DNA of 64,000 nucleotides from Flavobacteriales bacterium (GCA_023382455.1 JAHDVX010000006.1:73995-137994); one strand, 5' to 3'. Shown: positions 28,001 to 36,265, numbered from the stretch's first letter. The notes: generated from the letters alone by a model not told the origin. Made by a program: numbers and translations.

Positions 28001-31000
28001 AGGAATTCCTTGACCAGGGCTGGTGCGAATGCGTGGAAACCTACCTGCGCTACCTCCAGGTATACACTGCATGGGAAGAAGGCCAGCCCAAGCCACCGTT
28101 GCCGATGCACATCGCCGACTTCTGCAAGAGGGACTGCAGGAAAAGCCATGAAGAGTGGCGGGAATTGATGGGGAAGTACAATGAACCTTGTTTGTATGTG
28201 GATACCACCGGTCACTACCTGCCCATCGGCCAATTGGATGATCAGGGATACTTTGAAAGCGAGGGCCTGTGCGACTGCGTGGAGGCCTATATAGTCTATA
28301 TCGGCATCTATGTGGATTGGAGCCCCGGCATGACGATGCCGCCAGCACCCATGACCATCCAGACCTTTTGTGCGCAGCAACCCGAAGGGCCGGACTGCTG
28401 TGTGCTCACGGACAGCCTGAAGGTGACCATCCTGGAGTACTACCCAAGTTCCGAATACTATGCCAATTACCCCTACCCGTTGACATTTGAATGGAAGGGG
28501 TGCGAGGAAATGGAAGAACGCGGGCTCTGTGATTGCCTGCCCGACTATCTGGCCTACTTGGCCCAATACGTGAACTGGCATCCGGTGAATGGACCCGCCC
28601 CGCCAGCCCCCTTGGAACTGGTGGATTTCTGCAACAGCGTGGGTACTACCGACCCCTGCGCGGACAGCTATGCCCGGTACTACAACGGCCTTATCGCCCT
28701 TAAGCCGCTGTTGAACCAAGTGAGCCCGGAGCTTGATTTCGACTGGGCAGACGAGGCTTACTTCACCAGTGCCGGGCTCTGCTATTGTGTGGACGCTTAC
28801 CTGGCCTATGCGGAGCAGGTATTGGCGCAGGCGCTCAGCCTCTCGCCGCCCAGCCTGGTGCCCTTCACCGGGCAGAAGGGCGTGCCCAGCATATTCCGTT
28901 TCTGTGAGCCGCCGCCGGAGCCCTGCCCGCCGCTGCCCCTGCCCAACATTCCGCCCACCATACCCATGCCCGTGCCGGACCCCTGCCCCTGTTGCACCGC
29001 TTTGGAGGTAGCCGCGGACATCGAGGTGCAGCGGCTGTACGAGCACTTCACCGATAGCCTGACGGCGGACATCACCGCCCGCTACAACAGCACCTGCATG
29101 ACGGCGTTGGAATCCTTGACGATGAACTTCGTCAACTCCGAGCACCACTATACGCTGTACTACTACGACCAGGCGGGCAACCTGGTGCGCACCGTGCCCC
29201 CCGCCGGGGTGGAGCCGTTGCCCATCACCGCGCCCACGGACGCGCTGGAATTGGCCATTGTTGCGGACCGCGCCAACGGCACCCGCACCGTGTTCACCGA
29301 ACACCGCCTGGCCAGCGACCACCTGTACAACAGCCTGGGCCAGCCCACGCGTACGGCCATGCCGGACCAGGACAACATGGACCTGTGGGAGACCGCCTTG
29401 ACCACCGGCCTGCCGGACCAGCTGCGCATCACCGGCAGCTGGTTCGGCACGGGCGGCGCGGGCTACCTCACCGGCTGGAAGGACATGGGCACGGCCAGCG
29501 CCCGGGGCTATGCCTACCGCACCGCCGATGGCGGCAAGAGTTGGCAGCGCCTTACCGGCCTGCTGGGCGAGGACCTCACGGACGTGCATTTCCCAACATC
29601 CACCGTGGGCTTTGCCACGGGCGGGCACGGCAGCCTGGTGCGCACGCTGGACGGTGGCTCCAGCTGGGACCTATTGACCAATAGCCTGCTGGGCGAGGGG
29701 AAGGACCTTTCCGCAGTGATGTTCGCCACGGACCAGCAGGGCGTGGTATTGGGCAACAACTACAGCAGCTTCACCGGGAACCAGGGCACCGCGTTCGGCG
29801 CGGGGACCGCCGTGGCCGGCGGCCCGGCCTTCAGCGGGGCGGGGCATGACGGCACCAGCTACCAGGCCACGGCCAGCGCCTTTGAGGGCTATGCCAACGG
29901 GGCGGTGCTCAGCGCCCCGCAGGGCGGCCCCTGGTCGGCCACGGGTGCGTTTGGTTCGCTGGATGCGGACCTGACCTGCACGGCCAGCTTCCCCAATGGT
30001 GCCACTACCACGGTGCGGGCGGGCGGCAGCAGGGGCGTACTGATAGAGAACAACGCCCCGGCGGCGGATGATTGGCGCATGCTGCCCACGGGCACGGCCG
30101 ACAAGTTCCTCGCCATCGCCTTCCTCGATGCACAGAACGGGGTGGCCATCATGGACAGCACGGGCATCGGGGTGCTGCGCCACACGGTGGACGGTGGCCA
30201 AAGCTGGGTGCCCATCGGCCTGCCTGAATTTGACCTGGCCGCCCTGGCCGAGGCTGAGCGCACTGCCACTACCTTGGGCCTGGTGGCCGTGGGCAAGGCC
30301 GGCACCGTGGTACGCGTGCTGCTGGTTGCGGGTACAGACCCGCATGCGGGCATCATCCCCATGGGCGGGGTGCCGGAGAGCCTGGACCTCACGGCCGTAT
30401 GGGCGCAGCGCAGCGGGACCAACCTGTATGCCATCGCCGGTACCGCCAATGGCAAAGTGCTGGCCACGGTGCAGCTGGGGCTTGGCCAGCAGGCCAGTTG
30501 GACCGCGGCCTACCAGCTGAACGGAACACCGGCCCGTGTTAAGGCGTTGGCGGCGCAGGTATTGCCCGGGGCCATCGTTCCCGCCGTGGCGCTGAAGGCC
30601 AACGGGGTACGTGGCCACGTGCGGTGGAACTTCGGGGGCGGCACGCTCTTCCAGCAGCAGGGCGGCAGCATTGGCCAGGCCACGGTGCTGTCCCCCGTAT
30701 TGGCTGCGAAAGTGGACGTATACAACGCTGCCGACGGCAGCATACGGCGGGTGACGCTGGGCACCGGCGGCACCTTTGCGGAGGTTGCGCTCACCGTTAC
30801 CGGCACCGGCCCGGCGCAGGCCCCCGCAGCCCTGCAGGCAGCGCCGGGCGGGCTGTGGAGCGCCGGCCCCGGCGGGGAGCTCTTCGGCGCCACGGCCAGC
30901 GGCACCACCTATGCGTGGGGGGACCGCAGCGACCGCATCCGCCCCCTGCCCTTGCGGGCCATGGACAAGGGCGGAGAGGTGGCCGTGGGCGACCAGGGCC

Positions 31001-34000
31001 TCATCTACCACCGCACGCCCGGCGGCTGGCGCAGCACCCCCACGGGGCGCACCGCCACCCTGCGGGCGGTGGCGGTGGCCTCCGGCGGCACCGCCGTGGC
31101 GGCGGGCGATGGCGGCACGGCCTTCAGCTTTGCCACGGGAAGCCCCGGCAGCACCACGGCACTGGCGGTTCCGGTGGTGGCGGACCTGCATGCGGCGGCC
31201 TTTGACGGCAGCAAGCTCACCCTGGGCGGTGATGCCGGGCTGCTGCTGTACAGCCCGCAGATAGGCACCGTGCCCCTGGCGGCGCTGCCACCGGCCAACT
31301 GCGGCGGCATCCGGGCGTTGGCCGCCACCGGCCCCACGGTGGTGGCCGTGGGCGACGGAAGCCTGGTGCAGCAGGTGGCGGGCACGGTGCGCATGCCGGT
31401 GCCGGACGTCTTCACGCCCAAGCTGAACGCGGTGGACTTTGCCGGGGGCGGCCTGGACGGCTACGTGGTGGGCGATGCGCAGACCGCAAGGCACACCACG
31501 GACGGCGGGCAGCATTGGCGCACCGTGCCCATGCCTGCGCTGTCCGCTGCACCGGACAAGGCCCTGAACGCGGTGAAGGCCACGGGGCCCGGCGCGGCCA
31601 TGGCGGTGGGGAGCAATGGGCTGGCCGCGGACTTCACCGGTTTGGCCTGGAGCGCCTCACCCCTGAGCGCCCCGGGCGATGAGCTGACGGCCGTGGCCAT
31701 TGCGGCCTCCGGTGCGGCCGTGGTGACCGGTGCAGACAACTACAAGTACTATACACGGAACCAGGGGGCCACCACGTGGACGGCCCACACGGCGGGGGTG
31801 TCGCTGTATACCGTCTGGAACTTCCCGCGCATCCAGGGCAAGGATGAATTCATCATCGGCGGGGAAACCGGCTACTCCCGGCTGCTGCCCTTCCCGGGCG
31901 GGGTGTTCACGGCCCCTTCCCCGGTGGTGCCGAACGTAACGGGCAACGCGCCCATCCGCGCCTTCTGGTTCCACGACCACATCAGCGGCCTTGCCGTGTG
32001 CGACAACGGCCTGGTGTACCGCACCGACCCCATTGCCACGCAGGTAAACCACAGTAACTTCGTTTGGGGCAACGCACAGCACATGGATGACGGACTGGAC
32101 GGGCAGGCGCAAACGGGCATGCTTCCCGCCACGATCGGTTTCAGCGACCGTCACCAGGGCTTCATCGGCGGCAGCTATAACGGGACGCCGGTGCGCTATG
32201 CCCGCACCATCACGGACGAGAGCGGCCTGTACGGGCAACGCTTCTGGTATGATGCCTTGGGGCGCATTGTGCTGAGCCAGAACACCAAGCAGTTCAACGC
32301 CAACCCGCAACGGTTCAGCTACAGCCTGTACGACGCACTGGGCAGGGTATACGAGGCCGGGGAACTGGATGACGACGACCCCAACGCACTGTTCCGCACG
32401 CACGTGCCGGGCATGTTGGTGGGCGGGCAGTTCAAGCCGGACGTGATCGACCCTGGGGTGCTGAAGGCCTGGGTGCAGGGGCGCACGCGCCGCGAGGTGA
32501 CGCGCACCTTTTACGATGCGCCGATGCCGGGGCTGAACGTGCCCGGCTTCACGCAGGACAACCTGCGGCTGCGCGTGGCCAGCACCACCTTCCGGGAAGC
32601 TGCAGCAACCGGCCTGGCCATGAACTACGACCATGCCACCCACTACAGCTACGACATCCACGGGAACGTGAAGGAACTGGTGCAGGACCTCCCGCAATTG
32701 GGCACCGACGGCGGCAGTTGCACAGGCTGCGTGGACCACCGCTACAAGAAGCTCCGTTACACCTACGACCTGATCAGCGGGAACGTGCTGCGGGTGGATT
32801 ACGGAACGGGGGACGACCAGATGCACCACCGCTACAGCTACGATGCCGACAACCGGATCACGGAGGTGGAGACCAGCGCGGACGCGGTGGTGTGGCACCG
32901 GGACGCGGAGTACTTCTACTACCCCCACGGCCCGCTGCAACGCGTGGAGCTGGGGGAGCACAAGGTGCAGGGCATGGACTACGCCTACACGCTGCAAGGC
33001 TGGCTCAAGGGCATCAACTCCGACCGCCTCACCCCGGAAACCGACATGGGGCAGGACGGGCTGGCAGGCACGGCCAACGAGTCCGTGGGGCGCGACGCCT
33101 ACGGGGAAAGCATCGGCTACTTTGGCGATGAGGACTACAAGGCCATTGATGCGGCGCGCTGGGGCGGCTCCCCGGAGCGGCCCATTGCGGCGCTGGGCGA
33201 CCCACAGACGGCCACCGGCACCCTGCACGATGCCTACAACCCGCTGCACAACGGCAACATTGCCCACACCGTGAACAGCCTGCAACCCTGGGGCGGCTGG
33301 ACCAGCCCCACGCAGCCCGCGCAGGTGCTGGCGCAGGTGTACCGCTACGACCAGCTGAACCGCCTGAGACAGGCGCAGGGCGTGGAGGGCCTGACGGCCG
33401 CGAACACCTGGGACGGCGTGACGGATGCAGTGGCCGACCGGTACAAGAGCGCGTACACCTACGATGCCAACGGGAACATAGAAACCGTGGAGCGGTTTGA
33501 TCAAGCCGGTGCGCAATACGACAACCTGGAATACCACTACGAGAAGAGCGGGACGGACTTGCTGCGCAACCGCCTCTACCACCTGAACGAAAGCATCAAT
33601 GGAGGCTACGGCGACATCGGCATTGATGCCAGCGCATACCATAATGCCCACGAGGATGTGAACCTCCTGAACAACTACAAATACGACGAACTCGGAAATC
33701 TCATCCATGACAAGCGGGAGGAGATAGAGACCATCGAATGGACCGTTTCGGGCAAGGTGAAACGCATTACCCGCACGCCCAGCAGCACCAAGCCACCCTT
33801 GGAATTTGCGTATGGTGCCGATGGGCAGCGGATCTCCAAGACCGTTAGCGACCCATTGAACGGCGGTTACCGGGAGTGGTACGTAAGGGATGCTCAAGGG
33901 AACATCATGGCCATGTACCGCCACCACTTGATCCCGGTGCCCAACACCGATCCACAGGAGTATGAGGCCAGCCTGAAAGTGACGGAACGGCCGGTCTATG

Positions 34001-35169
34001 GCAGTTCTCGCTTGGGGAGCTACACGCGGCAAATGGAGCTGGTGGGCGAGCTTGCCGTGCACCAATGGCCCTTCGTGCAGCCCATGCAGGCCCCCCTGAA
34101 GCACTACGAACTGACGGACCACCTGGGCAATGTGGCGGCGGTGGTGAGCGGCAGGCTGCTGCCGGGGAACAACGCGGGAAGCCCCTACCAGCCGGAGCTG
34201 GTGAGCGCGCAAACGCTGGAGGCATACGGCGCTTTATTGCCGAACAGGAACTGGAACAGCAGCGCCTATGCATGGGGCCTGAACGGGCAGTTGAAGGATG
34301 ATGAGGTGTACGGACCCACGGGCACCAGCACGACCGCCGAGTTTTGGCAGTATGATACGAGGGTGGTGAGAAGGTGGAACGTGGACCCGGAGATATTGCC
34401 CTCATCGTCGGCCTATCATGTGTTTGAGCTTAATCCGATATGGAAGGTGGATCCTAAGGGGAATCGAGCTGACGAGTACGATTCCGACGGTAACAAGATT
34501 AGCAATTTAGGTGGTAACAAGATTGATTTCTTCCATCAGAAAGGTGGTGACACAAAAGTTGTAGATAGGGAAACTAAGGCAACTGCGATGATTCCAAATG
34601 GTGAAAGGCTAATGAGAGGTTACACTCAAAGGGATGCTGGGGTCGGTCCAATGCAGATTTACCGAGAGTGGGATAGGGGATTTGGCCCAGTTAAGAGCAT
34701 TTTCTCATCATTCAGTGATGAGTCCACGGGTCCCTTTGAATCACTCAGATCTCCATTCTCATTGTATGCCAAAGGGGCACGGGAGCGAGTTCTGGAATCT
34801 GGTGATGCGTCAGGGAGAGCAGACGTAGACGATTATGGTAAGTTTAATCCATTCATTGCAACAGGAATGTGGGAACAAATGATTGGCAGGGCTGGTGTAG
34901 AATGGTACAAATTAGGAGATAAATCCTTGTTTATCGTAACCGATAGGAAATCGCTTTCTTCATTTGGGTTGCATCTAATACCTGAATCATGGAATTTTGA
35001 AAGATCTTCTCGGCCTAGCTACGGAGCTAATACATACCAGACCTATATCTGGACTGAATCAATGACCGATGTTCGTTATAAGAATAGCAGGGTGGTTAGT
35101 GATAAATTGATAAAGGAGCAAATGCGAATCTTGAATCAGTCAAGAGTTGTTCCATTGGGTCCGAAATGA
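22027..35169 (+). CDS. Giant RHS polymorphic toxin (4380 aa)
   Basis: The signal peptide is residues 1-30. Residues ~310-410 start RHS-like strands (GETVYDATGRAALQIMPV). Residues ~620-2450 are Cys-rich and include four tandem ~83-residue CxC repeats near 1998, 2080, 2166 and 2249. Residues ~2470-3345 are a Ycf48/BNR-like beta-propeller (DGGKSWQRLTG, TVGFATGGHGSLVRTLDGG). Residues ~3390-3830 are RHS repeats (YSYDADNRITEVE, YTYDANGNIETVE). The RHS-associated core spans about 3830-4145 and ends NPIWKVDPKG. The last ~235 residues (from base ~34460) are abruptly AT-rich and unrelated to the core: the variable toxin tip, unrecognised. The stop overlaps the start of the immunity candidate by four bases. 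Probably delivered at the cell surface to harm competitors; activity unknown. Confidence 0.9.
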   Translation: MRRFRPYRRVRIAVMVAAMGVGVCPKAMAQVVLPAWERVWPKDSLPVATGDTLQVQWAPPVRGTVSYGISDLVRLSNNPYAQDSSTVPMDVHVTLHITATKNPDHGNYLKSLDSDTLMVVELWVGMRGADLYPAGLDSALATVNEAMLAFTGAHALLVNLAAVEVDTGSGWQAAGALPKGLLAEFSISLAQQAIVDLNTPPDELQAQWRDCQGANTLAAAQELLLTWGLIDGMEAYDVEWTWVDDYKAQNGVPVGQLAPIQISYDLERDATRVTVPGNKNFYRIPLLYDRGWIVWRVRGSAHSPYDPSAWVHGAWTAVPAQGNVQTALGLNAQFAKQVPGHHKRKNWQASSSFAEDGRHKEVVTYADGTSRARQVVTRGNTLGAPIVGETVYDATGRAALQIMPVPVMNDGCVEIMQEGWGPIEYRPNFNQEDSLTGAEALTWADLLGGCMLSAPPLDSASGAQYYYSGAYATEAGPVLEPAPSFIPRAEGKPYSHTEYTRDNTGRVRAQGGVGPEFQPGMHDTRNFYGTPGQIELDRLFGPEAGHWQHYRKNVTIDPNDQATVTYLDMAGRTVATALACDSPDGMDPVGVGGVELTEDLFGGVPSTTPDLQLHEDGPSLVFRKQFVVPCTDEYTFDYRLVPLFLSDNCWNNYCAQCVYDLSITLADDCGVEVFSHEAIVGSLQIGQDGAVNFLTDCTVQDPAVNTWTETRPLSEGEYTLTKRLRVHAPAREQYVADLLLPANNTCARDSAFFHDQVYAAIDYSGCDVDCDACYAAIGSLEHFIQDLHGTADQYAILLQQCDDLCKPDSWCQAAYKTMLADVSWNGQYGKTGQVLVGSEMQYVAPDFLSVFHDDPATGVLRRNFSSNPTGEAWRSIDQAVELWRQPLMEGAAGWEAGYRDLSGIRTMIPVALDDLGNYHPEVQNPLNDVFEVDGELYTWPEDLLHLNDFIHNWRDGWERSLVRFHPEYCYYRDCKAYGVQQDPNDRFSSSDGFDARLLTTETHAAAVANGLLAGNGQFQYMDDPFIMAGDGYADALVDRVQHYVTVNGNPYSMMEMAVSLAHCNGTFGPGCTTIPAISDPAVVKDAWWTTLQGLYTSEKYRLQKQRADDFVRNCDCPGMNVCIGESSTSSWWSRMHTPISYGSWNPWTSSQSWSDYVNQYWSDYYAQPGNLFCQPCYNESYAHYTNRVRRVPDPDLIGGPASTMDAAYETYLTTGQCPVGTAWLSLFQQLFTSTPFEPNGTYNLEDQSAWQGIYIALNDLEPGVAAPAAQAIFGTQGNVLTMTVHYTDGTPDCVITLTGPAGIDWQAIVFAVRIEAGAAQGDFSLGVYLSTQNGGADVTWLQGTGMCHALAPCNFPPTCTPNELALQFQDLMSLMAVLGHLDGSVGLNSVHVPPGSAGDPLVQSTLGAAITSRFGPNMQLGWKYDLSNPANPRLLLIDANTGGNCQYILDNLSVADATPPNLTLGQCLAQAVFFQNITSDNANRFIVDVYGPNGLLCRLQGKAWFQCNGPPQPLPFGSCELPPPLSCQGGQYTLLTDLVSVLNDWVPAYQGQYAGTSLWESTYMTTSLALAICPDCNADWEALHATAEGGGISVAGCLQLTFDYPGNPVPFFSLGEAVLSGTPEGDGAWHDVKIPLLAGDGTQVGQLTVETCLDLYPCEPCPELPDTLPGGDPEDPEEPQGLRVWANLPDSTLRALGMVHADTLWAGYLEYSQAVDSLDQRLGLAAADSGFVAAMDYPAYRKLGMQHAVGAYLRYIRNFRPEIDRSILLHKSAAFVAEKGNTVNVDEEYKRYVSAVEDYNTRAAAQGKPAVEQMADTIFRELLLADKVKDYIANLVEMPPLEDPPLGLEDYLALSGDSTPTDACALLYTGTYLPAYKQFEAQNQDSTARCPEYKKYAPLVSLEEFRASNLCCNDSGQAVLARYLLQLVNNTQKCPGALPRLKECPAPLQKAMMADEQECQRLYALWEQALLDYKNSPFAIMSNYALYPVPFEEFLDQGWCECVETYLRYLQVYTAWEEGQPKPPLPMHIADFCKRDCRKSHEEWRELMGKYNEPCLYVDTTGHYLPIGQLDDQGYFESEGLCDCVEAYIVYIGIYVDWSPGMTMPPAPMTIQTFCAQQPEGPDCCVLTDSLKVTILEYYPSSEYYANYPYPLTFEWKGCEEMEERGLCDCLPDYLAYLAQYVNWHPVNGPAPPAPLELVDFCNSVGTTDPCADSYARYYNGLIALKPLLNQVSPELDFDWADEAYFTSAGLCYCVDAYLAYAEQVLAQALSLSPPSLVPFTGQKGVPSIFRFCEPPPEPCPPLPLPNIPPTIPMPVPDPCPCCTALEVAADIEVQRLYEHFTDSLTADITARYNSTCMTALESLTMNFVNSEHHYTLYYYDQAGNLVRTVPPAGVEPLPITAPTDALELAIVADRANGTRTVFTEHRLASDHLYNSLGQPTRTAMPDQDNMDLWETALTTGLPDQLRITGSWFGTGGAGYLTGWKDMGTASARGYAYRTADGGKSWQRLTGLLGEDLTDVHFPTSTVGFATGGHGSLVRTLDGGSSWDLLTNSLLGEGKDLSAVMFATDQQGVVLGNNYSSFTGNQGTAFGAGTAVAGGPAFSGAGHDGTSYQATASAFEGYANGAVLSAPQGGPWSATGAFGSLDADLTCTASFPNGATTTVRAGGSRGVLIENNAPAADDWRMLPTGTADKFLAIAFLDAQNGVAIMDSTGIGVLRHTVDGGQSWVPIGLPEFDLAALAEAERTATTLGLVAVGKAGTVVRVLLVAGTDPHAGIIPMGGVPESLDLTAVWAQRSGTNLYAIAGTANGKVLATVQLGLGQQASWTAAYQLNGTPARVKALAAQVLPGAIVPAVALKANGVRGHVRWNFGGGTLFQQQGGSIGQATVLSPVLAAKVDVYNAADGSIRRVTLGTGGTFAEVALTVTGTGPAQAPAALQAAPGGLWSAGPGGELFGATASGTTYAWGDRSDRIRPLPLRAMDKGGEVAVGDQGLIYHRTPGGWRSTPTGRTATLRAVAVASGGTAVAAGDGGTAFSFATGSPGSTTALAVPVVADLHAAAFDGSKLTLGGDAGLLLYSPQIGTVPLAALPPANCGGIRALAATGPTVVAVGDGSLVQQVAGTVRMPVPDVFTPKLNAVDFAGGGLDGYVVGDAQTARHTTDGGQHWRTVPMPALSAAPDKALNAVKATGPGAAMAVGSNGLAADFTGLAWSASPLSAPGDELTAVAIAASGAAVVTGADNYKYYTRNQGATTWTAHTAGVSLYTVWNFPRIQGKDEFIIGGETGYSRLLPFPGGVFTAPSPVVPNVTGNAPIRAFWFHDHISGLAVCDNGLVYRTDPIATQVNHSNFVWGNAQHMDDGLDGQAQTGMLPATIGFSDRHQGFIGGSYNGTPVRYARTITDESGLYGQRFWYDALGRIVLSQNTKQFNANPQRFSYSLYDALGRVYEAGELDDDDPNALFRTHVPGMLVGGQFKPDVIDPGVLKAWVQGRTRREVTRTFYDAPMPGLNVPGFTQDNLRLRVASTTFREAAATGLAMNYDHATHYSYDIHGNVKELVQDLPQLGTDGGSCTGCVDHRYKKLRYTYDLISGNVLRVDYGTGDDQMHHRYSYDADNRITEVETSADAVVWHRDAEYFYYPHGPLQRVELGEHKVQGMDYAYTLQGWLKGINSDRLTPETDMGQDGLAGTANESVGRDAYGESIGYFGDEDYKAIDAARWGGSPERPIAALGDPQTATGTLHDAYNPLHNGNIAHTVNSLQPWGGWTSPTQPAQVLAQVYRYDQLNRLRQAQGVEGLTAANTWDGVTDAVADRYKSAYTYDANGNIETVERFDQAGAQYDNLEYHYEKSGTDLLRNRLYHLNESINGGYGDIGIDASAYHNAHEDVNLLNNYKYDELGNLIHDKREEIETIEWTVSGKVKRITRTPSSTKPPLEFAYGADGQRISKTVSDPLNGGYREWYVRDAQGNIMAMYRHHLIPVPNTDPQEYEASLKVTERPVYGSSRLGSYTRQMELVGELAVHQWPFVQPMQAPLKHYELTDHLGNVAAVVSGRLLPGNNAGSPYQPELVSAQTLEAYGALLPNRNWNSSAYAWGLNGQLKDDEVYGPTGTSTTAEFWQYDTRVVRRWNVDPEILPSSSAYHVFELNPIWKVDPKGNRADEYDSDGNKISNLGGNKIDFFHQKGGDTKVVDRETKATAMIPNGERLMRGYTQRDAGVGPMQIYREWDRGFGPVKSIFSSFSDESTGPFESLRSPFSLYAKGARERVLESGDASGRADVDDYGKFNPFIATGMWEQMIGRAGVEWYKLGDKSLFIVTDRKSLSSFGLHLIPESWNFERSSRPSYGANTYQTYIWTESMTDVRYKNSRVVSDKLIKEQMRILNQSRVVPLGPK

Positions 35170-35567
35170 AAAAAATGATTCATATTAACGTGTATGCAAT
35201 GCTTACGATAGTTGCGATATCGTGTAATGTATCGAGTAAGGATAGTGTGCCCGGAATATATATTAAACGTAATCAAATCAACACAATTGATACGATTTAC
35301 ATATATAAAGATAAATATATTCAACGTATATATACAAATGAGGGTAAATTGATAGTGGATAATGAAGGAAGTTATGAGATGTTAGAATCCGGGATGGTGG
35401 TTTTTAACCATTTCTATTTCAACTACGACAGAGATTTCATAGAGTTCCCGGAGATTTCTACGACCTCATTTGGGGAACTTGCCGTATTCATCAGGAAAGG
35501 GTGGGGAGGGGTTAAGTTTTGCTCAGGTCATTTTGAGGGCGAGAATTGCTACTATCGGATTCCCTAA
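35166..35567 (+). CDS. Putative immunity lipoprotein for the RHS giant
   Basis: A 133-residue AT-rich gene beginning inside the last codons of the giant (ATGA at 35166-35169). It has a lipoprotein signal, MKKMIHINVYAMLTIVAISC, with the modified Cys at residue 20. The mature part is beta-rich and aromatic (FNHFYFNYDRDFIEFPEIS). Base composition matches the toxin tip and not the GC-rich operon, as expected for a toxin-immunity pair moved together. A membrane-anchored immunity protein would imply that the tip acts in or enters through the periplasm. No sequence family recognised. Confidence 0.7.
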   Translation: MKKMIHINVYAMLTIVAISCNVSSKDSVPGIYIKRNQINTIDTIYIYKDKYIQRIYTNEGKLIVDNEGSYEMLESGMVVFNHFYFNYDRDFIEFPEISTTSFGELAVFIRKGWGGVKFCSGHFEGENCYYRIP

Positions 35568-35699
35568 TTGGCACGGCTACTTCCACGAAAGCCCCGGAAT
35601 GAACCCTTCGAAATTTCGAAGTGGCGGGTTTGAAGATGGATCATGGCAACAGCTACCTTCACCACGCATGCCACAAACCGGGCACATAGGGCTGGTTAA

Positions 35700-36002
35700 A
35701 GCACCGGGGTCCCCATACCCGGCGCAGGGTTGTTTGCAGGTGCTTTACGAAGCACCGCAGCTAAAGGTCTTGTTACTCCGGCAAAGTATTTTGGCAGTAA
35801 AACCGCATCTGAGCTGTCAACAATTATGACCCGGAAATTTGGTCCTTCGAGAAGCATACGTGAAGGGGCGGAAACTTTCTTCAACTCTAGAACTCGGAGG
35901 TCATTCAACCTGCATACCGATCCGGCGCACGGTGCCCCCCATATCGACATTCGTACACGCGGCGGTTATCCTGAACTCAAATACCCACTTAAAGGTGAAT
36001 GA
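35700..36002 (+). pseudogene. Orphan RHS toxin tip (5' truncated)
   Basis: An open frame entered after a stop at 35697-35699 and ending at 36002; there is no ATG near its 5' end, only TTG at 35730. The product reads PIPGAGLFAGALRSTAAKG and then SFNLHTDPAHGAPHIDIRTR, a compact C-terminal domain with His/Asp residues spaced as in small enzyme toxins. It has no RHS core in front, so it is a displaced tip. Its stop overlaps the start of the next small gene as ATGA (35999-36002), the same arrangement as the live pair. The 130 bases before it (35568-35699) hold no clear gene. I cannot name the toxin family. Confidence 0.55.
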
Positions 36003-36265
36003 TGGGGGACTGGGTTGAAGTGAATGGGGCACGTATAGAGCGGACCTTCTTTGAAGAGAATGTTTGTGAGGCCCGCTCATACACTTGGAAGCAGGTTGAG
36101 TTTCCAGCTTCCTCGGAGCACATCCACTGCATTATTTGCGGTATTGCAATAGGGTCGAGAACTGCACCTACTTTCTTTTGGGAATCGGTAGGAGGTCCTG
36201 TTTGTTCCTATTGCTATCCTCGTTTCGTATTGCCTTCAGTGCCGGAAGCTCCGAAACTAGCGTGA
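35999..36265 (+). CDS. Putative immunity protein for orphan tip, CxxC zinc-like
   Basis: An 88-residue protein starting MMGDWVEVNGARIERTF, without a signal peptide, so likely cytosolic. It carries HCIICG and, 28 residues on, VCSYCYP: two Cys pairs that could bind one zinc. It overlaps the orphan toxin tip by four bases. Coupling and size suggest an immunity protein retained after the toxin lost its carrier. No family recognised. Confidence 0.6.
   Translation: MMGDWVEVNGARIERTFFEENVCEARSYTWKQVEFPASSEHIHCIICGIAIGSRTAPTFFWESVGGPVCSYCYPRFVLPSVPEAPKLA

Noticed and set aside
27754-29628. 624-codon minus-strand open frame
   Set aside because: Antisense of the Cys-repeat region of the giant; no start context and no family.
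31657-34212. 851-codon minus-strand open frame inside the RHS giant
   Set aside because: Antisense shadow: rich in Val/His/Arg with no domain, opposite well-recognised propeller and RHS repeats.
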